64,000 nt of DNA. Origin: Bacteroidetes bacterium UBA1312. GTDB taxonomy: Bacteria > Bacteroidota > Bacteroidia > Chitinophagales > Chitinophagaceae. The notes under the pieces are model-generated. The model made no database searches. It was given only the letters and a program-made list of their open reading frames with translations, and was not told where the DNA came from. The stretch spans positions 62,001 to 126,000 of the forward strand of contig DBTQ01000034.1 of NCBI GenBank assembly GCA_002307135.1, written 5' to 3'. A program made the position numbers and the translations under genes. Positions 55,381 through 62,827 of this stretch are shown one piece after another; the first letter of the stretch is position 1; every line of letters begins with the position of its first letter.

Positions 55381-56523
55381 CTATCTTTTTAAGTCGTTTA
55401 AAAGCCAGTTATCAACAAGAGTTAGATGAGTCATTATATTATCAATCCCAGGCCTCCAATCACCAGGCTTTCTATGCCTTGACCATCGCTGGAAACTACG
55501 ACCGTATATGTCTTGTACAGAAATTGCATTAATCGGTTTCCTGTCCAATTTTTCTAAATGTGGATGGAAATAAGCCATATCGATTTCTACTGCTGGGTAA
55601 CCAGGCGTTATAGTCAACGCCACCTGACAACTCCTTGTATTGTATCCTTCAGGAACAGGATAATCATGCACAATCAACCACAGTCCAGCAGAGTTTAGGG
55701 TCTCCCAAGGGAGCCCTAAACTATCTAAAAATTGTACATCTTCTTCAGGCAAAGAGAAGTCTTTGCGGATGCTCTCTCCATCTGTTTGCTCTTTAGGTTG
55801 CAAGACAAAACGAAGTAGGCATTTGTCCATAAGATCAACGACCTCTCCATGCTGAATCTTTATTGGTTTTGGTTGATTATTGTAGAATTTGTATACATCC
55901 CAATTTGAAAAAGGTTGTTTATTGGCTAATTCTATCAACTGCTGACCCGTTATAAAAGGAGAGTCCACTATATAGTTAATCTTATCAATTTTAATCTCGT
56001 ATTTTCTTGCTACAGGTACTTCCTTACAATTACTACCATATTCTTCTATATTGACTAATTTGACCCATTCCTGAGTTATAAATGTTAGTCCTGGGCACAC
56101 CATCTTAATTGGCAAATCTCCCTGAAAAGCATATATAATTTTAGGGCCATCTTTTGGTAATTGAATAAGATAAACCTTATCAGGATCTAAACCTGCCGCC
56201 TTCAATATTTGGTTGGGGATAAGATTCTTATATTCTGTGGTTTCAGGCTCCTTGTTAACCATATAGTGAAATACAACAGGATCTTTTACTTCAAAATGTT
56301 CAATACCTAATTGTCTCAAGTCAACTTGCTCACCGGGAGGAATAAATTGTAAGTCACAACCTTCAAGTTTTTGATAAATCGAATAGCACTCAATCGGCTT
56401 TTTACCGGCCTTAGTTAACAACTCCTCGCTTGTTACTATCGGTTGGTCAAATTCGAATTTTTTACTGTCAATCACTGCTATGTATTTATGGGGCATAGCA
56501 TTCCCGCTTACAATATTTTTCAT
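55381..56523 (-). CDS. Triple ubiquitin-like repeat protein fused to an E2-like domain
   Basis: The 380-residue protein has three beta-grasp (Multi_ubiq-type) repeats at about residues 12-79, 87-158 and 174-241, then an E2-like domain of the prokaryotic E family (about 255-380). The latter shows FSLPEEDVQFLDSLGLPWETL, GYPAVEIDMAYFHP and FQRWSRHRKPGDWRPG. The only cysteine in the E2 part, Cys299, lies before the YP motif and not at the usual E2 site. It is the first gene of the ubiquitin-like module, 2 bp before the E1-JAB gene. ATG 56523 is used; 56496 is an alternative start. Confidence 0.88.
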   Translation of the reverse strand: MKNIVSGNAMPHKYIAVIDSKKFEFDQPIVTSEELLTKAGKKPIECYSIYQKLEGCDLQFIPPGEQVDLRQLGIEHFEVKDPVVFHYMVNKEPETTEYKNLIPNQILKAAGLDPDKVYLIQLPKDGPKIIYAFQGDLPIKMVCPGLTFITQEWVKLVNIEEYGSNCKEVPVARKYEIKIDKINYIVDSPFITGQQLIELANKQPFSNWDVYKFYNNQPKPIKIQHGEVVDLMDKCLLRFVLQPKEQTDGESIRKDFSLPEEDVQFLDSLGLPWETLNSAGLWLIVHDYPVPEGYNTRSCQVALTITPGYPAVEIDMAYFHPHLEKLDRKPINAISVQDIYGRSFQRWSRHRKPGDWRPGIDNIMTHLTLVDNWLLNDLKR

Positions 56524-56689
56524 TGTAAATATTATTAATTTTTTTAATTAAAATTGGGGGTTTGCCTGGAATTCCAGCGCAAAGCCATTACACCTATCCT
56601 GATAGGCTAATGAATAAAAATAGAATAATAAAGCTGTGGTAAGTTTTAAGCTGTTAATAGGTGCCCATAGAAGAAATTAGGCCGATAGC

Positions 56690-56719
56690 TTTGTAATTTG
56701 GAATAAATACTTACCTTTG
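56690..56719 (+). promoter_or_regulatory. Promoter of a candidate small RNA in the island
   Basis: TTTG (56690-56693) is 18 bp upstream of TACCTTTG (56712-56719), a full match to the Bacteroidota consensus on the plus strand, facing away from the ubiquitin-like operon. Confidence 0.75.
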
Positions 56720-56722
56720 AGG

Positions 56723-56815
56723 TGCGAAGTCAAAATAAGGAGGTCAGATTGCTAATCTGGTCTCAATTATTTAAATTATAAAGCCAAGTGGAATTTTCTA
56801 CTTGGTTTTTTCTTT
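56723..56815 (+). ncRNA. Candidate ~90-nt small RNA with an anticodon-arm-like hairpin
   Basis: Downstream of the promoter the sequence TCAGA-TTGCTAA-TCTGG (56744-56760) forms a 5-bp stem with a 7-nt loop exactly like the anticodon arm of a tRNA-Ser(GCT). It is followed by a terminator, CCAAGT / ACTTGG (56784-56805) and a T-run. Acceptor, D and T arms of a tRNA are not seen. An AAGGAGG stretch (56737-56743) lies 6 bp before TTG at 56750, which opens a frame of 10 codons (MLIWSQLFKL); a leader peptide is the alternative. Confidence 0.5.
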
Positions 56816-56917
56816 TTGTCACAATTCAACTTCACTTTGTCTACCACAAAGATACAACATTGTTTTGAGAATTCCAAAAATATTTTACTCTTTTTTTGTT
56901 AAATATTACAAACATTA

Positions 56918-56948
56918 TTTGATTTTTAATTCCAAACTCTTATCTTTG
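56918..56948 (+). promoter_or_regulatory. Promoter of the XRE/ImmA operon
   Basis: TTTG (56918-56921) is exactly 19 bp upstream of TATCTTTG (56941-56948), a full consensus match, 15 bp before the XRE start codon. Confidence 0.85.
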
Positions 56949-56963
56949 TGATGAAAAAAAATT

Positions 56964-57320
56964 ATGACTCCAGAAAAAATACAAGAGTTTTACTCTGAAA
57001 TGGGTGAGTTGATTAAAACAGCAAGAATTAGTGCGGAGTTGAATCAAGAAATCCTTGCACAGCAACTAGGGCTGACAAGAGCCTCAATTGTCAATATTGA
57101 AAAGGGTAGGCAAAGACCAATGATTCATACAATTTTGCAGCTTGCAGAAATTCTTCACACAACAGCAGATAAATTAATTCCAGGACTAACACCAGGCAAA
57201 AAAGATAATATCGCCAATTCAAATGGTGTTGATAACTTTGAGAATATGATTTCAGATGCGACTATTGACTTCCTCACAAAAGATGCTGTCAAAAAGTTTG
57301 TATCCCATATCAAAAAGTAA
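56964..57320 (+). CDS. XRE family transcriptional regulator
   Basis: The 118-residue protein has a Cro/CI-type helix-turn-helix (QEILAQQLGLTRASIVNIEKGRQRP, about residues 28-52) in its first 70 residues and a helical C-terminus of unknown role. It is followed 8 bp later by an ImmA/IrrE protease gene; in such pairs the protease often cleaves the repressor. It probably represses its own strong promoter. ATG 56964 is the start; an ATG at 56951 is out of frame. Confidence 0.92.
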   Translation: MTPEKIQEFYSEMGELIKTARISAELNQEILAQQLGLTRASIVNIEKGRQRPMIHTILQLAEILHTTADKLIPGLTPGKKDNIANSNGVDNFENMISDATIDFLTKDAVKKFVSHIKK

Positions 57321-57328
57321 ATAGTAAA

Positions 57329-57850
57329 ATGACTTCCAAAACCATCAATAAAAAGGCTCTTGCTACTTTAGCAAAACTCTCCCAAATTTCCTTGCCAATA
57401 AGAATTGAAGAGGTCGCTCAACTACTAGGATTGAAAGTACTTCCGTACCCTTTAGAAAATGAAGTTTCCGGCATTCTTATTATTGAAGATTCAATAGGCA
57501 CAATAGGATACAATCAAAATGAGTCAAGGGTGAGAAGACGCTTCACAATTGCACACGAACTCGGTCATTATTTGTTACATAGTGAAGAGTCTAACCTTTT
57601 TGTTGACAAAAACTTCAAAGTAATGTTCCGGACGACTTCGTCGCCTGAAGAAGAGCATAAAATCCGTCTTGAAAGAGAAGCAAATACTTTTGCGGCGGCA
57701 ATATTAATGCCCGACGATCTTGTAAATAAAGAGGTTGAGAACATGGAATTTGATCTTGGAAGCGAAGAGTCTATCAAAGAATTAGCGAAAAGATTTGATG
57801 TTAGCACTACCGCTATGTACTATAGAATGATGAATTTGGGAAAATTGTAG
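57329..57850 (+). CDS. ImmA/IrrE family metallo-endopeptidase
   Basis: The 173-residue protein has RRFTIAHELGHYLLHSEE (His76, Glu77, His80) and LEREANTFAAAILMP (about residue 114) of the ImmA/IrrE family. These proteases cut XRE-type repressors on a stress or phage signal, releasing the genes they control. The partner here is the XRE gene 8 bp upstream. The neighbouring HD-HSP90 gene might be one of the controlled genes, which is inference. Confidence 0.93.
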   Translation: MTSKTINKKALATLAKLSQISLPIRIEEVAQLLGLKVLPYPLENEVSGILIIEDSIGTIGYNQNESRVRRRFTIAHELGHYLLHSEESNLFVDKNFKVMFRTTSSPEEEHKIRLEREANTFAAAILMPDDLVNKEVENMEFDLGSEESIKELAKRFDVSTTAMYYRMMNLGKL

Positions 57851-57873
57851 TTTAACTTATTTTTCTTTGGGTA

Positions 57874-57912
57874 TGACCAAGAGTGTTAAGTATCGCTCTT
57901 GGTCATTTTAAT
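57874..57912 (+). terminator. Terminator of the XRE-ImmA operon
   Basis: A 10-bp stem, TGACCAAGAG with CTCTTGGTCA, and a T-rich tail lies 24 bp after the ImmA stop, so the HD-HSP90 gene probably has its own promoter or depends on read-through. Confidence 0.8.
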
Positions 57913-57954
57913 TTTATTCCTTAATTTGTAAAAATCATTATACAAACTAATTAA

Positions 57955-60420
57955 ATGAACAAAGCCATTCAACCACCACCATACCATTATTCAGAAACAC
58001 TTTTATATAAAAAGCTAAAGGAAAAGGAACGTGTTGGTGAGGGATTGAGTGAAAAGGTTGATTTAGTCATTGAGTATATCAGCCCATTATTAAATAACAT
58101 TGGAAAAAATGAATTTGAAGACTACACACTACATAATAGTAATCACCCAATTAAATTACTGCATTTAGCAGAAAGTATAATTTCAGTAAAAACAATAGAA
58201 AGCTTATCATCACTTGAAATTTGTGTATTGATTTTTTCTTTTTATTTACATGACTTAGGTATGTTTATTTCAACATCCGAAAGAGCAGATTTATTAAGTA
58301 GCGATCGATTTAATAGATTTTTATTCGAAAATCCTGAACTATCGACCCGAATTGAAAAAACAGATTTTTTAATAAAGGATGATAAGCGAAACGCAAGTTT
58401 TAAATCCTTATTTAGATTAGAATTACATCAATTACAGGAAATCGGTCTAACTAATTTTTTAAGGATTAATCATGCCGATGCCGATACCTACAGACAAAAA
58501 ATAAAACTTTTAAAAGAAGGTTTAAAACGAAATGACCTATTCGAATTTAAAGGAATTTCGTATGAGAATGAGCTTATAGATATTTGTGTAAGCCATAATG
58601 AAGACCCTAGTGTTCTATTATTAACTGAAGGGTTATATAAAGAGAGATTCAGAAGGGATATGTATATTTCAGGACTAAGATTAAATGCTCAATTTTGTGC
58701 TGGTGTCCTTAGGATTGCTGATGTTTTGGATTTCGATAGAGAGAGGACACCGAAGTCCTTGTTTGATGCACTAGCTATCGACAGAAAAAGGTTGCCTGGA
58801 TATGAAATTTCGATAAAAGAATGGAAAAAACATTTAGCAGTTCATACCATAACAATTAATGATACAGAATTGATAATAAATGCTGTATCAGATAACCCGA
58901 ATATTGAAAAAGCGATAAGAGAATTTTCCGAATTAATTCAAAAAGAGGTTAGAGAAACGATAGCGATTTTAAGTCGTAACGTAAACGAAATTACTGATTT
59001 ATACTCTTTGAGTATACCGCAATTTGTTAGGCCAATTATTAACTCGAAAGGATATGTTTATAAAGACTTCTCTATAAGACTTAATCAAGAGTCTATCATT
59101 AATTTATTGATGGGGGAAAGCTTATATAAAAGTAATAATGTGGCAATTAGAGAACTCGTTCAAAACTCAATCGATGCGTGTTCCGTAAAATCCACAATTG
59201 TAAATAATTATGATCCAAAAATTGAAATATCCTTTGAAAAATCAGAAGATGATCTTTGGTTGATTGTGGAAGATAATGGCATAGGAATGGACGAACATGT
59301 AATATCAAATTTTTTACTAACCGCTGGGGAGAGTTATTATAGTTCAAACGAATTTCGACGTCAATTAGATTCTGTAGGAAGTACTTTTAATTCAATTTCA
59401 CGTTTTGGAATAGGCTTTCTTTCAGTTTTTATTATTTCTGATGTTATTGAAATAACAACTAGTAATAAGTCTTCATTGAGAAAAGATAATCTTACAAGGA
59501 AAGTTATTATTGAAGGCACAACATCTCTAGCTATTGTACAGGAGTTTAATTCTGAATTCTGGGGCACAAAAATTAGAATTCTTTTAAAGAAAGAGGAAGC
59601 GAATAGCTTACCTGAACTTATTGGGTTTTTGCGAGAAAATGTTATTAGGCCATCAATCCCAGTAATGATAAAATACCCCAACGGAAATATCTTCAAAATT
59701 GGGAATAACAGTTATGTGAACTATAGTGAAAGCGGGATTAGAAAGACCTCAAGAATGCCCAGACTAAAATTTTTAAAAATAGATGCGTCAAAACATAGCT
59801 CTATTTTGAAGGGATTTTTATTCGTGTTATTATTCAAAAATGAGAATGGTTTATATACCTATTATGATGAAAGTGGCGAATATAGGTGGGATTTTGAAAA
59901 ATTAAAATTAAGCAACATTTTCGATAAGTATACTGGAAATCGTGTAACTGTAAATGGTTTCCTCATGTCATTAAAGAAGATTGGAAACCTTCTAAGCGCC
60001 GGTGGAGATAAGGTTTTTGGGGCTGTGGACATTGATGTCATTGCAAACTCTAAAATCGAATATGATGTATCAAGAGATAGGCTAATTGGTAAAGGTTTAA
60101 ATATTGTTAGACGAGAGCTCATAGATGTACTCGAGAAAGGATTAAAAGCGGAAGGAATTTATGAACATTTAGATCAAAGCCTCTTAAATTTTTTAACCTT
60201 GAGGAAGAAAAATTTTGAAACCACACCCCCATTAGATAAAAATTTGTTGGAGAAAATCAAAAATAAACTTCCTGAAGATAAATGGGATGAGGGCTTTGAA
60301 ACACAAATTGCTGAGGATCTTGGGATATCAATTACCATGGTTAAAAAGTATATTTTAGCACTATTAAATATGCGCGAGGCTAAAAAACCCAAAAAGAAAA
60401 AATTTAAAAACTTTTTTTAG
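57955..60420 (+). CDS. HD-domain and HSP90-like ATPase fusion
   Basis: The 821-residue protein has an N-terminal HD-type metal domain (HNSNHPIKLLHLAES, then the HD pair in FYLHDLGMF, His99-Asp100) up to about residue 300. A GHKL/HSP90-type ATPase follows: RELVQNSIDAC near residue 399, DNGIGMD near 440 and SRFGIGFLS near 481. The C-terminus has a helix-turn-helix-like region (ETQIAEDLGISITMVKKYI) and a lysine-rich tail. HD plus HSP90-like architectures occur in bacterial conflict systems. The function here is unproven. Confidence 0.85.
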   Translation: MNKAIQPPPYHYSETLLYKKLKEKERVGEGLSEKVDLVIEYISPLLNNIGKNEFEDYTLHNSNHPIKLLHLAESIISVKTIESLSSLEICVLIFSFYLHDLGMFISTSERADLLSSDRFNRFLFENPELSTRIEKTDFLIKDDKRNASFKSLFRLELHQLQEIGLTNFLRINHADADTYRQKIKLLKEGLKRNDLFEFKGISYENELIDICVSHNEDPSVLLLTEGLYKERFRRDMYISGLRLNAQFCAGVLRIADVLDFDRERTPKSLFDALAIDRKRLPGYEISIKEWKKHLAVHTITINDTELIINAVSDNPNIEKAIREFSELIQKEVRETIAILSRNVNEITDLYSLSIPQFVRPIINSKGYVYKDFSIRLNQESIINLLMGESLYKSNNVAIRELVQNSIDACSVKSTIVNNYDPKIEISFEKSEDDLWLIVEDNGIGMDEHVISNFLLTAGESYYSSNEFRRQLDSVGSTFNSISRFGIGFLSVFIISDVIEITTSNKSSLRKDNLTRKVIIEGTTSLAIVQEFNSEFWGTKIRILLKKEEANSLPELIGFLRENVIRPSIPVMIKYPNGNIFKIGNNSYVNYSESGIRKTSRMPRLKFLKIDASKHSSILKGFLFVLLFKNENGLYTYYDESGEYRWDFEKLKLSNIFDKYTGNRVTVNGFLMSLKKIGNLLSAGGDKVFGAVDIDVIANSKIEYDVSRDRLIGKGLNIVRRELIDVLEKGLKAEGIYEHLDQSLLNFLTLRKKNFETTPPLDKNLLEKIKNKLPEDKWDEGFETQIAEDLGISITMVKKYILALLNMREAKKPKKKKFKNFF

Positions 60421-60630
60421 GCTATCCTTTAATAACTGGTTGAATTTCTGCTAAAAAAGTATTCATTAAGCCATTATTTTAGTCTTTTTACCTTAGGCCT
60501 CCGTGAATTATTTTATTACACGGTTTTCATTTGTTATGTTGGGGAGCTTAATAGAGTATAACTATATAGTTCGCAATGTCTGTTAAATCTTATATTATTA
60601 AACAGTCCCCCAGTTTGTCCCCTAAAAACA

Positions 60631-60665
60631 AAAGACCCTTGCAAGTTATTCACTTACAAGGGTTT
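60631..60665 (-). terminator. Island-borne terminator just after tRNA-Asp
   Basis: On the minus strand ACCCTTGTAAGT pairs with ACTTGCAAGGGT (one G-U pair) and is followed by CTTTTGTTTTT. It lies 16-45 bp after the tRNA 3' end. The 220 bp between here and the HD-HSP90 stop (60421-60630) show no gene. Confidence 0.8.
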
Positions 60666-60672
60666 ATCTTTT

Positions 60673-60691
60673 CTTTTGCGGACCGGACGGG
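60673..60691. repeat. Island att-like direct repeat, tRNA-proximal copy
   Basis: The 19 bp are identical to 50787-50805 and overlap the last 13 nt of the tRNA-Asp gene, which stays intact. Confidence 0.88.
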
Positions 60692-60752
60692 ACTCGAACC
60701 CGCGACCTCCGCCGTGACAGGGCGGCATTCTAACCAACTGAACTACCGATCC
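60679..60752 (-). tRNA. tRNA-Asp (anticodon GTC)
   Basis: The 74-nt gene runs from G1 at 60752 to discriminator G73 at 60679. The acceptor GGATCGG/CCGGTCC, the D arm, the anticodon stem CCGCC/GGCGG around the loop CTGTCAC with anticodon GTC, and the T arm GGGTTCGAGTCCC are all present. CCA is not encoded. Its 3' end is the attachment site for the island. Confidence 0.97.
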
Positions 60753-60770
60753 GTTTCCTCGTTGGGAGTG

Positions 60771-60803
60771 CAAAGATAATGTCTTTTATTTGAGAATTAC
60801 AAA
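60771..60803 (-). promoter_or_regulatory. Promoter of tRNA-Asp
   Basis: On the minus strand TTTG (60800-60803) lies 21 bp upstream of TATCTTTG (60771-60778), 18 bp before the first base of the tRNA. Confidence 0.8.
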
Positions 60804-60807
60804 TCTC

Positions 60808-60835
60808 TTTGAAAATATTTTTTAGACTACTTTTG
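60808..60835 (+). promoter_or_regulatory. Promoter of accA-dapA
   Basis: TTTG (60808-60811) and TACTTTTG (60828-60835) are separated by 16 bp, a little short of the usual 19. The ATG of accA is 26 bp further on. Confidence 0.55.
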
Positions 60836-60861
60836 TACCCAACTTAAAAAAAACGATTGTT

Positions 60862-61815
60862 ATGCAGTTTCTTGATTTTGAAAAGCCGCTCGAAGATCTC
60901 TATCATCAAATAGATAAGCTCAAAGAAATGGCAGAAAAAAACAAAATAGATGTGAGCACCGCTGTGAGTGAATTGGAAAATGCTATTGCCGAAACAAGAA
61001 CCACCATCTATCAAAATCTAACACCTTGGCAAAGAGTACAATTGAGCCGTCATCCAGAACGTCCATATACCTTGTTTTATATCGAGCAGATATTTACTGA
61101 GTTTACTGAATTGTATGGCGACCGTCAGGTCAAAGATGACAAGGCTATGGTAGGCGGTATGGCTATGCTCGACAATATGCCTGTAATGGTAATCGGTCAA
61201 CAAAAAGGTGTCAATACAAAAATGCGCCAGCTGCGCAACTTCGGCATGGCAAATCCTGAAGGTTATCGCAAAGCACTTCGGCTGATGAAGATGGCAGAAA
61301 AGTTTAATCATCCCATTATTACCTTTATAGACACTCCAGGTGCATTTCCTGGATTAGAAGCTGAAGAACGTGGACAGGGTGAAGCCATTGCACGCAACTT
61401 GTTTGAAATGACCAACCTTAAAGTTCCAGTTATCTGTGTTATCATTGGAGAAGGCGCCTCAGGCGGTGCATTGGGCATAGGTATTGGCGACAAAGTAGCC
61501 ATGCTCGAGAATACTTGGTACACTGTTATTTCTCCAGAAAACTGCTCTACTATTTTGTGGCGTAGCTGGGACTATAAAGTAAAAGCTGCGGAGCAATTAA
61601 AGCTGACCTCTGAAGATATGCTCGGATTTAACCTTGTGGACGATGTATTAAAAGAACCTATAGGTGGCGCACAAGCTTATCCTGAAGAAATGGCAGCGAC
61701 ACTGAAGCAGTACTTATTAAAATCTGTGCAGGAACTCGTGAAAATAGATGCAGATAAACGAGTAGATGATCGAATAGAAAAGTTTTCTAAAATGGGCTTT
61801 TACGAAGAAATATAA
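60862..61815 (+). CDS. accA: Acetyl-CoA carboxylase carboxyltransferase subunit alpha
   Basis: The subunit makes malonyl-CoA together with AccD in fatty acid synthesis. The 317-residue protein has the typical coiled N-terminus (LEDLYHQIDKLKEMAEK), RHPERPYTLFYIEQIFTEFTELYGDR, the FIDTPGAFPGLEAEERGQGEAIARNL segment and the GEGASGGALGIGIGD oxyanion region. It is followed 28 bp later by dapA on the same strand. Confidence 0.97.
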   Translation: MQFLDFEKPLEDLYHQIDKLKEMAEKNKIDVSTAVSELENAIAETRTTIYQNLTPWQRVQLSRHPERPYTLFYIEQIFTEFTELYGDRQVKDDKAMVGGMAMLDNMPVMVIGQQKGVNTKMRQLRNFGMANPEGYRKALRLMKMAEKFNHPIITFIDTPGAFPGLEAEERGQGEAIARNLFEMTNLKVPVICVIIGEGASGGALGIGIGDKVAMLENTWYTVISPENCSTILWRSWDYKVKAAEQLKLTSEDMLGFNLVDDVLKEPIGGAQAYPEEMAATLKQYLLKSVQELVKIDADKRVDDRIEKFSKMGFYEEI

Positions 61816-61843
61816 TTGATTTTCCTTACAATACAATATCAGA

Positions 61844-62725
61844 ATGAACCAAAACTTTCAAGGTACGGGTGTAGCATTAATCACCCCATTTCGTGCTGAC
61901 AAATCTATAGATTTCGAAGCATTGAGCAAGCTTATTGACTATGTAATAGACAATGGTGTAAATTATTTAGTGGCACTAGGAACTACTGCCGAAACACCTA
62001 CACTCAGCGAAGCTGAAAAGAAGGAAGTATTAGCACATATTGTCAAACATAACAACAAGCGTGTACCTATAGTATGTGGTATGGGTGGAAATAATACTGC
62101 CGAAGTTGTACGCTTAATAAACGAATATAATCTTGATGGGGTTTCCGGGCTGTTAAGTGTTTCGCCCTATTACAATAAACCAACACAAGAAGGCATTTAC
62201 CAGCATTTCAAAGCGATTGCAGAGGCAACTAAATTGCCAATCATTTTATACAATGTGCCGGGTCGTACTTCAGGCAACATTTTACCTGCCACTACCGTTC
62301 GCTTGGCAAACGATTTTAAAAACATAGTAGCGATTAAAGAAGCGTCTGGTAATATGACACAATGTATGGAGTTAGTACAAATGGCTCCTGAACACTTCAC
62401 TGTACTCTCCGGCGATGATAATTTAATCGTTCCTCAAGCAGCGATCGGTTTTAAAGGCGTTATTTCTGTCGCAGCCAACTGTTTTACAAAAGACTTTACC
62501 AATATGGTAAATGCTGCATTAATCGGCGACTTCAGCACCAGTCGGGCACTTCATTATAAATTACTTAAAGGCATAGACCTGTTATTCGTAGAAGGAAATC
62601 CTGCAGGTGTAAAATACGTGTTGCATCAATTGAACATTTGCGAGAATTCATTGCGCTTACCATTAGTACCGGTAAGCAACAACACCGAAAATGCCATTAA
62701 AGAATTTTTAAAAACAATTGGATAA
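61844..62725 (+). CDS. dapA: 4-hydroxy-tetrahydrodipicolinate synthase
   Basis: Condenses pyruvate and aspartate semialdehyde in the diaminopimelate/lysine pathway. The 293-residue TIM barrel has the Schiff-base lysine in IVAIKEASGN, the catalytic tyrosine in SPYYNKPTQEG, and GTTAETPTLS near the N-terminus. It may share a transcript with accA and ends before a strong terminator. Confidence 0.96.
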   Translation: MNQNFQGTGVALITPFRADKSIDFEALSKLIDYVIDNGVNYLVALGTTAETPTLSEAEKKEVLAHIVKHNNKRVPIVCGMGGNNTAEVVRLINEYNLDGVSGLLSVSPYYNKPTQEGIYQHFKAIAEATKLPIILYNVPGRTSGNILPATTVRLANDFKNIVAIKEASGNMTQCMELVQMAPEHFTVLSGDDNLIVPQAAIGFKGVISVAANCFTKDFTNMVNAALIGDFSTSRALHYKLLKGIDLLFVEGNPAGVKYVLHQLNICENSLRLPLVPVSNNTENAIKEFLKTIG

Positions 62726-62770
62726 TTTTTTATTGGGATCGACTATGGGTAGCCCCCATTATATTCTAAG

Positions 62771-62810
62771 CATCAAAAATGCCACCCTTGCGAGGGTGGC
62801 ATTTTTGATG
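62771..62810. terminator. Bidirectional terminator between dapA and the YifB-like gene
   Basis: An 18-bp perfect stem starting CATCAAAAATGCC, with the loop TGCG, is a terminator in both directions because it has A- and T-runs within its arms. Confidence 0.93.
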
Positions 62811-62827
62811 CTATCAATTATCTGATA

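Noticed and set aside
56723..56815. A complete tRNA-Ser(GCT) gene
   Set aside because: Only the anticodon arm matches; there is no acceptor stem, D arm or T arm with GTTCRA, so it was kept only as a candidate small RNA.
60576..60779. 67-aa frame with a GLEPATSAVTGRHSNQLNYRS segment
   Set aside because: It is the reverse complement of tRNA-Asp plus its flank, a well-known kind of false protein.
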